From contig NZ_JBFJVE010000013.1 in NCBI RefSeq assembly GCF_041624275.1, positions 1 to 27,511 on the forward strand: a stretch of 27,511 bases of DNA. The letters run 5' to 3'. This stretch comes from Shimia sp041624275. Its GTDB lineage: Bacteria > Pseudomonadota > Alphaproteobacteria > Rhodobacterales > Rhodobacteraceae. A model generated the notes under the pieces. It made no database searches. It worked only from the letters and a program-made list of their open reading frames with translations, and was not told the DNA's origin. The translations under genes were made by a program, and so were the position numbers. Each line of letters opens with the position of its first letter. Within the stretch, counting starts at the first letter, position 1. Positions 16,623 to 26,519 of the stretch are shown here, in pieces.

Positions 16623-16839
16623 TTTCCCGACTTTTCGCATCGCGACACCCTTGGGGGTCGCAGATCGCGGCGCAAATGTGGCGCGGCGCGGGCTGTGGGC
16701 ACGGAAATTCCCCATTTTTGCCAAGGCCAGAGCGGGATTGGTCGCCAGTATCGTGGCGAATCCGGACCGGCGCCAGCCCGGCAGGGCCCCGCGAGTCGGG
16801 TCCGGCGCGGTGATCTGGTGGATCGAGTGGTGATCAGAA

Positions 16840-17379
16840 ATGGAACAGAACCGAGCTTTGCATGAAATGCTGTTGAACCGCCCTGACCGGGCCGGTCTGC
16901 AACCGCGCGAACCGCGCGCATTGTCGCGCGAAGGCAAGCGGCTGGACGCCGAGCTGCGCCGCCGCATCAAGGCGCTGTCGGGCTCTGACAGGCCGCTGGC
17001 ATCGCTGAGCCGGGTCGAACGCGCCATGCGCCGCAACGCGCCGGATCTGGCCGGCGCCCCGGAAGCGGAAGTCCGTGCCGCTGAGGACCGCCGCCGGGCG
17101 CATCTTTCGGCACGCTGGCCACGCCCGCGTCTGGCCGCGCTGGTGGTGCTGATGCTGATCGCCCTGTTGCAGCCCGAAGCGGTGATGCGGCTTGGCGTGA
17201 CCGGGGTGACGCTGTTCCTCGTGGTCTCGGTGGTGATCGGCCCCGAGCGCGCCTGCGACGGGGTCGGATTCCTGTGGCGGCGCCTGCTGCGCTTCTGGCG
17301 GGTCGAGCTGACGCTGGTCGCCCGGCTGGCCGCGGATTTGCGCCGCCGGCTCGAGATCTGGTCGCGCACCGCCCTCTAG
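16840..17379 (+). CDS. Hypothetical two-helix membrane protein upstream of secE
   Basis: A 179-aa protein with a basic N-terminal cytoplasmic part (1-97) rich in Arg and Ala, two hydrophobic segments (98-111 and 117-134), and an amphipathic Arg/Leu-rich C-terminal tail (145-175). I recognise no domain. The ATG at 16840 has only a weak GAGTGG-like ribosome site. The frame shows the GC-rich third positions of a real gene. Its place between tRNA-Trp and secE seems to recur in relatives (recollection). It may be expressed with tRNA-Trp, but the secE promoter lies downstream of it. Confidence 0.72.
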   Translation: MEQNRALHEMLLNRPDRAGLQPREPRALSREGKRLDAELRRRIKALSGSDRPLASLSRVERAMRRNAPDLAGAPEAEVRAAEDRRRAHLSARWPRPRLAALVVLMLIALLQPEAVMRLGVTGVTLFLVVSVVIGPERACDGVGFLWRRLLRFWRVELTLVARLAADLRRRLEIWSRTAL

Positions 17380-17418
17380 TCCGGGCGTCGCGGCGCCTTC
17401 CTGCCGCAGCAATGGGAC

Positions 17419-17447
17419 TTGAAATTGCCCCGATGCCCGCGTATGTC
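17419..17447 (+). promoter_or_regulatory. Candidate secE promoter
   Basis: TTGAAA (17419-17424), exactly 17 bp, TATGTC (17442-17447), then a GC-rich discriminator (GGCCCC). It gives a leader of about 25 bases before the secE ATG. The -10 and spacing match the tuf promoter. Confidence 0.6.
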
Positions 17448-17477
17448 GGCCCCTGATCTTGTCAGAGAAGAAGTACC

Positions 17478-17675
17478 ATGGCCAAAACCAATCCGCTCAC
17501 GTTCATTCAGCAGGTCCGCGCCGAAGTCTCGAAAGTCGTCTGGCCGACCCGCCGTGAAGTGCTGTTGACCACGGTGATGGTGTTCGTCATGGCCGCCCTG
17601 ACGGCGACCTTCTTTGCGCTGGTCGATATCCTGATCCGCAGCGGTTTGCAGGGCATTCTGGCGCTCTTCGGCTGA
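17478..17675 (+). CDS. secE: Preprotein translocase subunit SecE
   Basis: The 65-aa single-helix form of SecE, the clamp subunit of the SecYEG channel. It has the amphipathic cytoplasmic helix FIQQVRAEVSKVVWPTRREV (9-28) with the conserved WPTRREV, and one transmembrane segment (about 30-55). The length is normal for non-enteric bacteria. It lies ahead of nusG, as in most bacteria, but with a 284-bp gap and a candidate nusG promoter between them. Confidence 0.95.
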   Translation: MAKTNPLTFIQQVRAEVSKVVWPTRREVLLTTVMVFVMAALTATFFALVDILIRSGLQGILALFG

Positions 17676-17795
17676 GCCGGGCCGGGGTGCCGGTGGCGCC
17701 CCTGACGCCTTTGAGGCGCATATCGGAGCCGCTGGTGGCCCCTCGGGCTGGCTCGGCGGTGGCTTGCCGCAGAGGTAGAAAATTGCGCCGGGGCC

Positions 17796-17824
17796 TTGAA
17801 TCGGCGCGGTTTCGGGGGTAGTGG
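17796..17824 (+). promoter_or_regulatory. Candidate nusG promoter
   Basis: TTGAAT (17796-17801), 17-bp spacer, TAGTGG (17819-17824) within the 284-bp secE-nusG gap. It would give a leader of about 130 bases. The -35 is convincing; the -10 is weak. Confidence 0.4.
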
Positions 17825-17959
17825 ACTGGCAACTTCGGGACAGGGCGTGCGGCGATTCGAGTTGCGCGCCGATTTTTTGTTCCGGTGAGGCGGCGCAAAC
17901 CGCCGATAGGAAAGAACAAAGGGCCCACGCGGCCGGTGATTGACGGGAAGAACAGATCT

Positions 17960-18493
17960 ATGGCGAAACGGTGGTACTCGGTTAGCGTTCTGTCGAACTT
18001 CGAAAAGAAGGTCGCCGAGCAGATCCGCGTCTCTGCGGCCGAGAAGGGTCTCGAAGAGCAGATCGACGAGGTTCTGGTGCCGACCGAGGAAGTGATCGAG
18101 ATCCGCCGCGGCAAGAAGGTCACCACCGAGCGTCGCTTCATGCCCGGCTATGTGCTGGTGCACATGGAGATGAGCGACCAGGGCTATCACCTGATCAACT
18201 CGATCAACCGCGTCACCGGTTTCCTTGGTCCGCAGGGCCGCCCGATGCCGATGCGCGACGCCGAGGTGCAGGGCATCCTGGGCCGCGTCGAGGAAGGCGA
18301 GGCCGCGCCCAAGCTGCTGATCTCGTTCGAGATCGGCGAGAAGGTCAAGGTCAACGACGGTCCGTTCGAGGATTTCGACGGGCTGGTGGAAGATGTCGAC
18401 GACGAGAATCAGCGCCTCAAGGTGACGGTCTCGATCTTCGGCCGGGAAACCCCGGTCGAACTGGAATTCACGCAGGTCACCAAGCAGATCTGA
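17960..18493 (+). CDS. nusG: Transcription termination/antitermination factor NusG
   Basis: A 177-aa elongation factor that binds RNA polymerase and couples it to Rho or to the ribosome. The NGN domain (1-115) begins MAKRWYSVSVLSNFEKKVAE and contains RRFMPGYVLVHMEM. The KOW domain (about 122-177) has FEIGEKVKVNDGPFEDFDGL and RETPVELEFTQV. The ATG at 17960 has GGAAG at 17946-17950. An upstream in-frame extension has no NusG sequence and is rejected. Tandem stops TGA-TAA end it, and a terminator follows 24 bases on, so rplK is not simply read from this unit. Confidence 0.98.
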   Translation: MAKRWYSVSVLSNFEKKVAEQIRVSAAEKGLEEQIDEVLVPTEEVIEIRRGKKVTTERRFMPGYVLVHMEMSDQGYHLINSINRVTGFLGPQGRPMPMRDAEVQGILGRVEEGEAAPKLLISFEIGEKVKVNDGPFEDFDGLVEDVDDENQRLKVTVSIFGRETPVELEFTQVTKQI

Positions 18494-18517
18494 TAAGGCT
18501 CTCAGAGAGTTTCAAAG

Positions 18518-18549
18518 CGCCGCGTTGCCCTGTGCATCGCGGCGTTTTT
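18518..18549 (+). terminator. Rho-independent terminator of nusG
   Basis: CGCCGCG (18518-18524) pairs with CGCGGCG (18538-18544). The inner TGC/GCA extends the stem past a T-T mismatch around a 5-nt loop. TTTTT follows (18545-18549). Confidence 0.88.
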
Positions 18550-18610
18550 GTTTCTGGCGAGGCGGCGCTGGCACGAAAAGCGCATAACGGGCGCAGCCAT
18601 TGTCGGCGGG

Positions 18611-19141
18611 TCACTTGCTAGGGCGGCTGAGAAACTTCCAAGGCTGCGCATTGCCCGCCGCGGCTTCCAGCGCGTCCAGTCGCAGCAGGCTTTCGGGCGA
18701 CCAGGTTTCCGTGACGTCATAAAAGGCACCTACGGCGCGATCCTCTGGCGGCAGAATGACCCAATCCTGTTTTGCCGAAGTGAAGATGTGGACATCGGGT
18801 GGCATCGTATTCACCTCATCCAATGACCCAACGCGAATGAACCTGATGCGGTCTTTCAGCCCGCCCATATAATAGTTGCTCCAGACCGCAACCTTGCATT
18901 TCGGGCAGCGGGCAATGGTCTGTCCTTTGCCGCTGGGAGATGGAACCTCGATGTTTTCGACCTCTCCAGAGAGGCGCTCCACCCGATCCGCTTCGATCAG
19001 CGCATTGATGGCAAATGCGCTGCCACTTTGGCGCTGGCACCAACTGCAATGGCAGCAATGCACGATCATCGGTTCCGAGGTGACCCGATAACGCACATGG
19101 CCACAGGTGCAACCGCCTTCACATGTCTTGAATTGTTCCAC
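18611..19141 (-). CDS. GFA-domain (glutathione-dependent formaldehyde-activating-like) zinc protein
   Basis: A 176-aa protein of the GFA/CENP-V fold. Zinc-binding cysteines are Cys11 and Cys13 (GGCTCGHVRY), Cys30, Cys32 and Cys35 (HCCHCSWCQRQSGSAF), and Cys79 and Cys82 (CPKCKVAVWS). The start is GTG at 19141, supported by AAAGGTGG six bases upstream on the minus strand. Family members are named after S-hydroxymethylglutathione formation, but most have no tested activity. It lies in the opposite orientation inside the nusG-rplK gap, where a ribosomal cluster normally has nothing. Its base composition is less GC-rich than most of the window (57-58% over 18841-19080 by hand count), which suggests later insertion. 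Confidence 0.92.
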   Translation of the reverse strand: MEQFKTCEGGCTCGHVRYRVTSEPMIVHCCHCSWCQRQSGSAFAINALIEADRVERLSGEVENIEVPSPSGKGQTIARCPKCKVAVWSNYYMGGLKDRIRFIRVGSLDEVNTMPPDVHIFTSAKQDWVILPPEDRAVGAFYDVTETWSPESLLRLDALEAAAGNAQPWKFLSRPSK

Positions 19142-19279
19142 AAAATTCCACCTTTCTAACGCCTATAATGAAAAATACCACCCTCGATGGTCTGCTAGGC
19201 TTTGTCCATCCTGATTTGGTTGAGGCCGCTGTGCCGCCCGGAGGCGACAGGATTGTTTGGGATTAGCGGCGCGGGCCGC

Positions 19280-19308
19280 TTGCCAAGCTGGCAGTTCCCC
19301 TGTACATG
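19280..19308 (+). promoter_or_regulatory. Candidate rplK-rplA promoter
   Basis: TTGCCA (19280-19285), 17-bp spacer, TACATG (19303-19308). An alternative is TTGAAA (19365-19370) with TACACT (19386-19391) at 15-bp spacing, closer to rplK. The leader between them holds palindromes GATCGCGATC (19355-19364) and GGACGCGTCC (19397-19406), which could be part of autoregulation by L1. Confidence 0.35.
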
Positions 19309-19430
19309 CCGCCTCTATCGTCTTAGGGCGAGATTCTCACGTGGGAGATCAAGGGATCGCGATCTTGAAATCGGACCACGCAACATACACTGGACAGGAC
19401 GCGTCCCGTCCTCGTTGAAAGGAAAACCAA

Positions 19431-19856
19431 ATGGCTAAGAAGCTGGCTGGCAAGATGAAGCTGCAGATCCCTGCAGGTCAAGCCAACCCCTCGCCGCCCG
19501 TGGGCCCCGCCCTGGGTCAGCGCGGCATCAACATCATGGAATTCTGCAAGGCGTTCAACGCCAAGACGCAGGAGATGGAGCCCGGCGCGCCGTGCCCGAC
19601 CCAGATCACCTATTATCAGGACAAGTCCTTCACCATGGACATCAAGACGCCGCCCGCGTCTTACTACCTGAAAAAGGCGGCCAAGCTGAAATCCGGCGCC
19701 AACAACCCGGGCCGCGAGACCGTCGGCACGGTGACCGTTGCCCAGGTGAAAGAGATCGCCGAAGCGAAAATGAAAGACCTGAGCGCAAATGACGTCGAGG
19801 CTGCGATGCAGATCATCCTCGGTTCGGCACGCTCGATGGGCATCGAGGTGAAGTGA
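19431..19856 (+). CDS. rplK: 50S ribosomal protein L11
   Basis: A 141-aa ribosomal protein of the GTPase-associated centre; it binds 23S rRNA and is the site of thiostrepton action. The N-terminal domain has LQIPAGQANPSPPVGPALGQ (11-30) with the proline-rich switch segment, and the C-terminal RNA-binding domain ends ILGSARSMGIEVK. The ATG at 19431 has AAAGGA upstream. Its stop overlaps the rplA start by one base (TGATG), giving translational coupling. Confidence 0.99.
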   Translation: MAKKLAGKMKLQIPAGQANPSPPVGPALGQRGINIMEFCKAFNAKTQEMEPGAPCPTQITYYQDKSFTMDIKTPPASYYLKKAAKLKSGANNPGRETVGTVTVAQVKEIAEAKMKDLSANDVEAAMQIILGSARSMGIEVK

Positions 19857-20554
19857 TGGCTAAAGTTGGTAAACGGACTGCCGCAGCACGTGAAGCGTTT
19901 GTCGGCAAAGACAACCTGACCGTCGAAGAAGCCGTCGCTCTGGTCAAGGGCGCCGCATCGGCGAAATTCGACGAGACCGTCGAGATCGCCGTGCAGCTGG
20001 GTGTCGACCCCCGTCACGCCGACCAGATGGTGCGTGGCGTCGTCGGCCTGCCGAACGGAACCGGCAAAACGGTGCGCGTTGCGGTCTTTGCCCGCGGCCC
20101 GAAAGCCGAAGAGGCCCAGGCCGCAGGTGCGGACATCGTCGGCGCCGAAGACCTGATGGAAACCGTTCAGGGCGGCACCATCGAATTCGACCGCTGCATC
20201 GCGACCCCGGACATGATGCCGATCGTCGGCCGTCTGGGCAAAGTGCTTGGCCCGCGCAACCTGATGCCGAACCCCAAGGTCGGCACCGTGACCATGGATG
20301 TTGCTCAGGCGGTTCAGAACGCCAAGGGCGGCGAAGTCCAGTTCAAGGTCGAAAAAGCCGGTGTCGTGCACGCTGGTGTCGGCAAGGTGTCCTTCGACGA
20401 GGGCAAGCTGGTCGAGAACGTCCGCGCCTTCATGGAAGCGGTTCTCAAGGCCAAGCCGGCCGGTGCCAAGGGCGCCTATGTCAAGAAGATCGCGCTGAGC
20501 TCGACCATGGGCCCGGGCGTGACCATCTCGGTCGATAACGCCGCCGCGCAATAA
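19856..20554 (+). CDS. rplA: 50S ribosomal protein L1
   Basis: A 232-aa protein of the mobile L1 stalk; in E. coli it represses the rplK-rplA mRNA. The signature region IVGRLGKVLGPRNLMPNPKV is present, with KGGEVQFKVEKAGVVHAGVG after it. The start is ATG 19856, overlapping the rplK stop. A GTG one codon upstream is in frame but less likely. A strong terminator 23 bases after the stop closes the rplKA unit. Confidence 0.99.
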   Translation: MAKVGKRTAAAREAFVGKDNLTVEEAVALVKGAASAKFDETVEIAVQLGVDPRHADQMVRGVVGLPNGTGKTVRVAVFARGPKAEEAQAAGADIVGAEDLMETVQGGTIEFDRCIATPDMMPIVGRLGKVLGPRNLMPNPKVGTVTMDVAQAVQNAKGGEVQFKVEKAGVVHAGVGKVSFDEGKLVENVRAFMEAVLKAKPAGAKGAYVKKIALSSTMGPGVTISVDNAAAQ

Positions 20555-20577
20555 GCGGCATCGCGACAAGACACGAA

Positions 20578-20609
20578 GGCGGGTAGGGCGATGCTCTGCC
20601 CGCCTTTTT
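20578..20609 (+). terminator. Rho-independent terminator of rplKA
   Basis: GGCGGGTAGGGC (20578-20589), loop GAT, GCTCTGCCCGCC (20593-20604) form a 12-bp stem with two wobble pairs, followed by TTTTT (20605-20609). Confidence 0.93.
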
Positions 20610-20682
20610 CGTGGCCGCTGGTCGGCGCGGCCCCGTGGGGTTTGTTCTCGGCCGCGAAAAGTGGTAGTCTCTGCCGTGGGCC

Positions 20683-20710
20683 GACACCGGCCCGACGACA
20701 CCGGCCCGAC
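20683..20710. repeat. 14-bp exact tandem repeat
   Basis: GACACCGGCCCGAC is present twice head to tail (20683-20696 and 20697-20710), between the rplA terminator and the rplJ promoter candidate. It could be a simple slippage duplication or a paired binding site. Confidence 0.85.
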
Positions 20711-20805
20711 AAGGCGCCCGTCAAGGTGATGGGCTGACCAAAGGTCACACATGAGCGATCCGCCACCGGTTTTCCGGCTGGCGGGGCGTTTGATGATTTC
20801 GACCC

Positions 20806-20834
20806 TTGCATTGTCCCGACCCGGACGCTAAATC
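20806..20834 (+). promoter_or_regulatory. Candidate rplJL-rpoBC promoter
   Basis: TTGCAT (20806-20811), 17-bp spacer, TAAATC (20829-20834). It lies after the rplKA terminator and before the structured leader, giving a leader of about 240 bases, as expected for an L10-regulated operon. Confidence 0.45.
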
Positions 20835-20954
20835 ACCCCTGCCCATCCCGTGCCGGATTCGAGCAATCGATTCCTGTTGGGGTGGCCTGTCCAAGACGGA
20901 GGGTGAGCGCAAGTTCATAATTCCTTCCTGAGATGGGAAACGAGACAAGACTAT

Positions 20955-21028
20955 TTCGAAGGGCTTCCTTCGAGCGATCCTGGCCTCTGGACCCGTATGT
21001 ATGGACCTGAACGCGCGCCCATACGGGT
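20955..21028 (+). promoter_or_regulatory. Structured rplJ leader, candidate L10-L12 autoregulatory site
   Basis: Stem 1 is TCGAAGG (20956-20962), loop GCTT, CCTTCGA (20967-20973). Stem 2 is ACCCGTATG (20991-20999) with CATACGGGT (21020-21028), perfect over 9 bp around a 20-nt loop. It ends 50 bases before the rplJ GTG. Proteobacterial rplJ leaders commonly bind the L10(L7/L12) complex; assigning that role here rests on position and structure. Confidence 0.55.
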
Positions 21029-21078
21029 GCGCAAATACGAGCCGGGGGGTGTGAACTTCCCAAATTTGGAGTGAAACT

Positions 21079-21597
21079 GTGGATAGAGCCCAGAAAGAGA
21101 AATTGGTCGAAGAACTCGGCCAGATCTTCGAAAGCTCTGGCGTCGTAGTGGTTGCACACTACGCGGGCCTCACGGTTGCTGACATGCAGGACCTTCGCGC
21201 ACGTGCGCGTGACGCGGGTGGTGCTGTACGTGTTGCCAAAAACAAGCTCGCCAAGATCGCTCTTGAGGGAAAACCCTGCGCAAGCATCGCGGAATACCTC
21301 GAGGGCATGACCGTTCTGACCTATTCCGAGGACCCTGTGGCAGCCGCCAAAGTGGCCGAGGACTTCGCCAAGACGAACAAGAAGTTCGAAATTCTTGGCG
21401 GTGCAATGGGTGAGAACGCTCTGGACCGTGCCGGCGTCGAAGCCGTGTCGCAAATGCCGTCGCGCGAGGAGCTTATTGCTTCGATCGTGGGCTGTATCGG
21501 CGCACCTGCTTCGAACATCGCTGGCGCGATTGGCGCACCTGCAAGCAACATCGCTTCGATTCTGTCGACCATCGAGGAAAAGGCAGAAGCGGCGTAA
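21079..21597 (+). CDS. rplJ: 50S ribosomal protein L10
   Basis: A 172-aa base of the L7/L12 stalk. The N-terminal rRNA-binding domain begins MDRAQKEKLVEELGQIFES and has VRVAKNKLAKIALEG. The C-terminal helix binds L7/L12 dimers and contains an internal duplication, IGAPASNIAGAIGAPASNIA. The start is a GTG at 21079 with GGAG at 21068-21071. The GTG start may be part of translational control together with the structured leader. It is followed by rplL after 71 bp. Confidence 0.98.
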   Translation: MDRAQKEKLVEELGQIFESSGVVVVAHYAGLTVADMQDLRARARDAGGAVRVAKNKLAKIALEGKPCASIAEYLEGMTVLTYSEDPVAAAKVAEDFAKTNKKFEILGGAMGENALDRAGVEAVSQMPSREELIASIVGCIGAPASNIAGAIGAPASNIASILSTIEEKAEAA

Positions 21598-21668
21598 GCA
21601 ACTTGAGAACCGCGTGTGGGTGAACGCCCGACGTTGGAACACATACTAATCAACGGAAAGAGTCTAAA

Positions 21669-22049
21669 ATGGCTGATCTGAAAGCACTTGCCGAAAGCAT
21701 CGTGGGTCTGACCCTGCTGGAAGCACAAGAACTGAAAACCATCCTCAAAGACGAGTATGGCATCGAGCCCGCCGCTGGCGGCGCTGTCATGGTTGCAGCA
21801 GCTGGCGGCGACGCCGGTGGCGCAGCTGAAGAAGAGAAAACCGAATTCGACGTCATCCTGAAGTCGGCCGGCGCCTCGAAAATCAACGTCATCAAAGAAG
21901 TCCGCGCCATCACCGGCCTGGGCCTGAAAGAAGCCAAAGAGCTGGTCGAAGCCGGCGGCAAGGCTGTCAAAGAAGGCGTTTCGAAAGAAGAGGCCGAAGA
22001 GGTCAAAGGCAAGCTGGAAGCAGCTGGCGCCGAAGTCGAAGTCAAGTAA
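21669..22049 (+). CDS. rplL: 50S ribosomal protein L7/L12
   Basis: A 126-aa acidic stalk protein, present in multiple copies per ribosome, that recruits translation GTPases. It shows the N-terminal dimerisation helices (1-33), a flexible Ala/Gly-rich hinge (35-53), and the C-terminal domain FDVILKSAGASKINVIKEVR through KGKLEAAGAEVEVK. A GGAAAGAG ribosome site precedes the ATG. Its codon use is strongly biased, as expected of a highly expressed gene. Stem-loops downstream may set the rplL to rpoB expression ratio. Confidence 0.99.
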   Translation: MADLKALAESIVGLTLLEAQELKTILKDEYGIEPAAGGAVMVAAAGGDAGGAAEEEKTEFDVILKSAGASKINVIKEVRAITGLGLKEAKELVEAGGKAVKEGVSKEEAEEVKGKLEAAGAEVEVK

Positions 22050-22055
22050 TCATTG

Positions 22056-22108
22056 CCGGGGTCACCCCGGATGTGATGTCAGGCTGGGTCCGTTTCTCGG
22101 GCCCAGCC
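22056..22108 (+). other. Two stem-loops after rplL (attenuator or processing site)
   Basis: CCGGGG-TCA-CCCCGG (22056-22070) lies directly after the rplL stop. GGCTGGGTCCG (22082-22092) pairs with CGGGCCCAGCC (22098-22108) around TTTCT with one wobble. Neither has a U-run, so full termination is unlikely. Position matches the rplL-rpoB attenuator and RNase III site of E. coli. Confidence 0.6.
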
Positions 22109-22173
22109 GAACCTGTCTCAGAGAGGCCCTTTTGCCGAAGGGGGTTTTCTAAGGCGAGGTTCAGCGATCGGGA

Positions 22174-22195
22174 GGCCGTCATTGGGACGACGGCC
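22174..22195 (+). other. Stem-loop in the rpoB leader
   Basis: GGCCGTC (22174-22180) and GACGGCC (22189-22195) form a perfect 7-bp stem with an 8-nt loop, 95 bases before rpoB. It is the third structure in the 241-bp rplL-rpoB gap; no promoter was recognised there. Confidence 0.5.
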
Positions 22196-22290
22196 ATGAA
22201 TTGATCGAATTTCTGCCGTCTCGAATGGGCGCGGTGCTGGGGCCCGACAGCATGCGCGCTCGCAAGAGAAATTGAAAGGTGACACCGACC

Positions 22291-26427
<4,137 letters not shown>

Positions 26428-26428
26428 C

Positions 26429-26486
26429 GGTGCGTGAGATCACGCACCCTACGCCGCAAGGCTAGGGTGCGTGCTTGCCACGCACC
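26429..26486. repeat. Inverted pair of REP-like palindromes between rpoB and rpoC
   Basis: Two units share the core TAGGGTGCGTG, a short loop, then CACGCACC. Unit 2 on the plus strand is 26463-26486 (loop CTTGC). Unit 1 lies inverted at 26429-26451 (loop ATCT on its own strand). Each folds as a perfect 8-bp hairpin. Alternatively, the inner arms CACGCACCCTA (26441-26451) and TAGGGTGCGTG (26463-26473) pair over 11 bp. The head, foot and inverted arrangement resemble REP/BIME elements. Confidence 0.8.
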
Positions 26487-26519
26487 GCCCCTCCAACGCC
26501 CGAATTCAAGGATTTGAAA

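Larger units (their letters stand above)
20610..21078 (+). other. Gene-free region between rplA and rplJ
   Basis: This 469-bp stretch has no credible gene. It holds a 14-bp tandem repeat (20683-20710), a candidate promoter (20806-20834), and a structured rplJ leader with two strong stems (20956-20973 and 20991-21028). Nothing recognisable was found between 20710 and 20800. Confidence 0.75.

Noticed and set aside
16642..16661. Stem-loop after tRNA-Trp as an intrinsic terminator
   Set aside because: The stem has a bulge and no U-run follows; noted only as a possible processing site.
19164..19169. Perfect TATAAT upstream of rplK, close to the GFA start
   Set aside because: No -35 at 15-19 bp on the plus strand. 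On the minus strand it could serve the GFA gene (as CATTAT), but again without a good -35. Left unassigned.
22279..22290. Upstream GTG start for rpoB
   Set aside because: It would add MTPT not seen in the family and would destroy the AAAGG ribosome site for ATG 22291.
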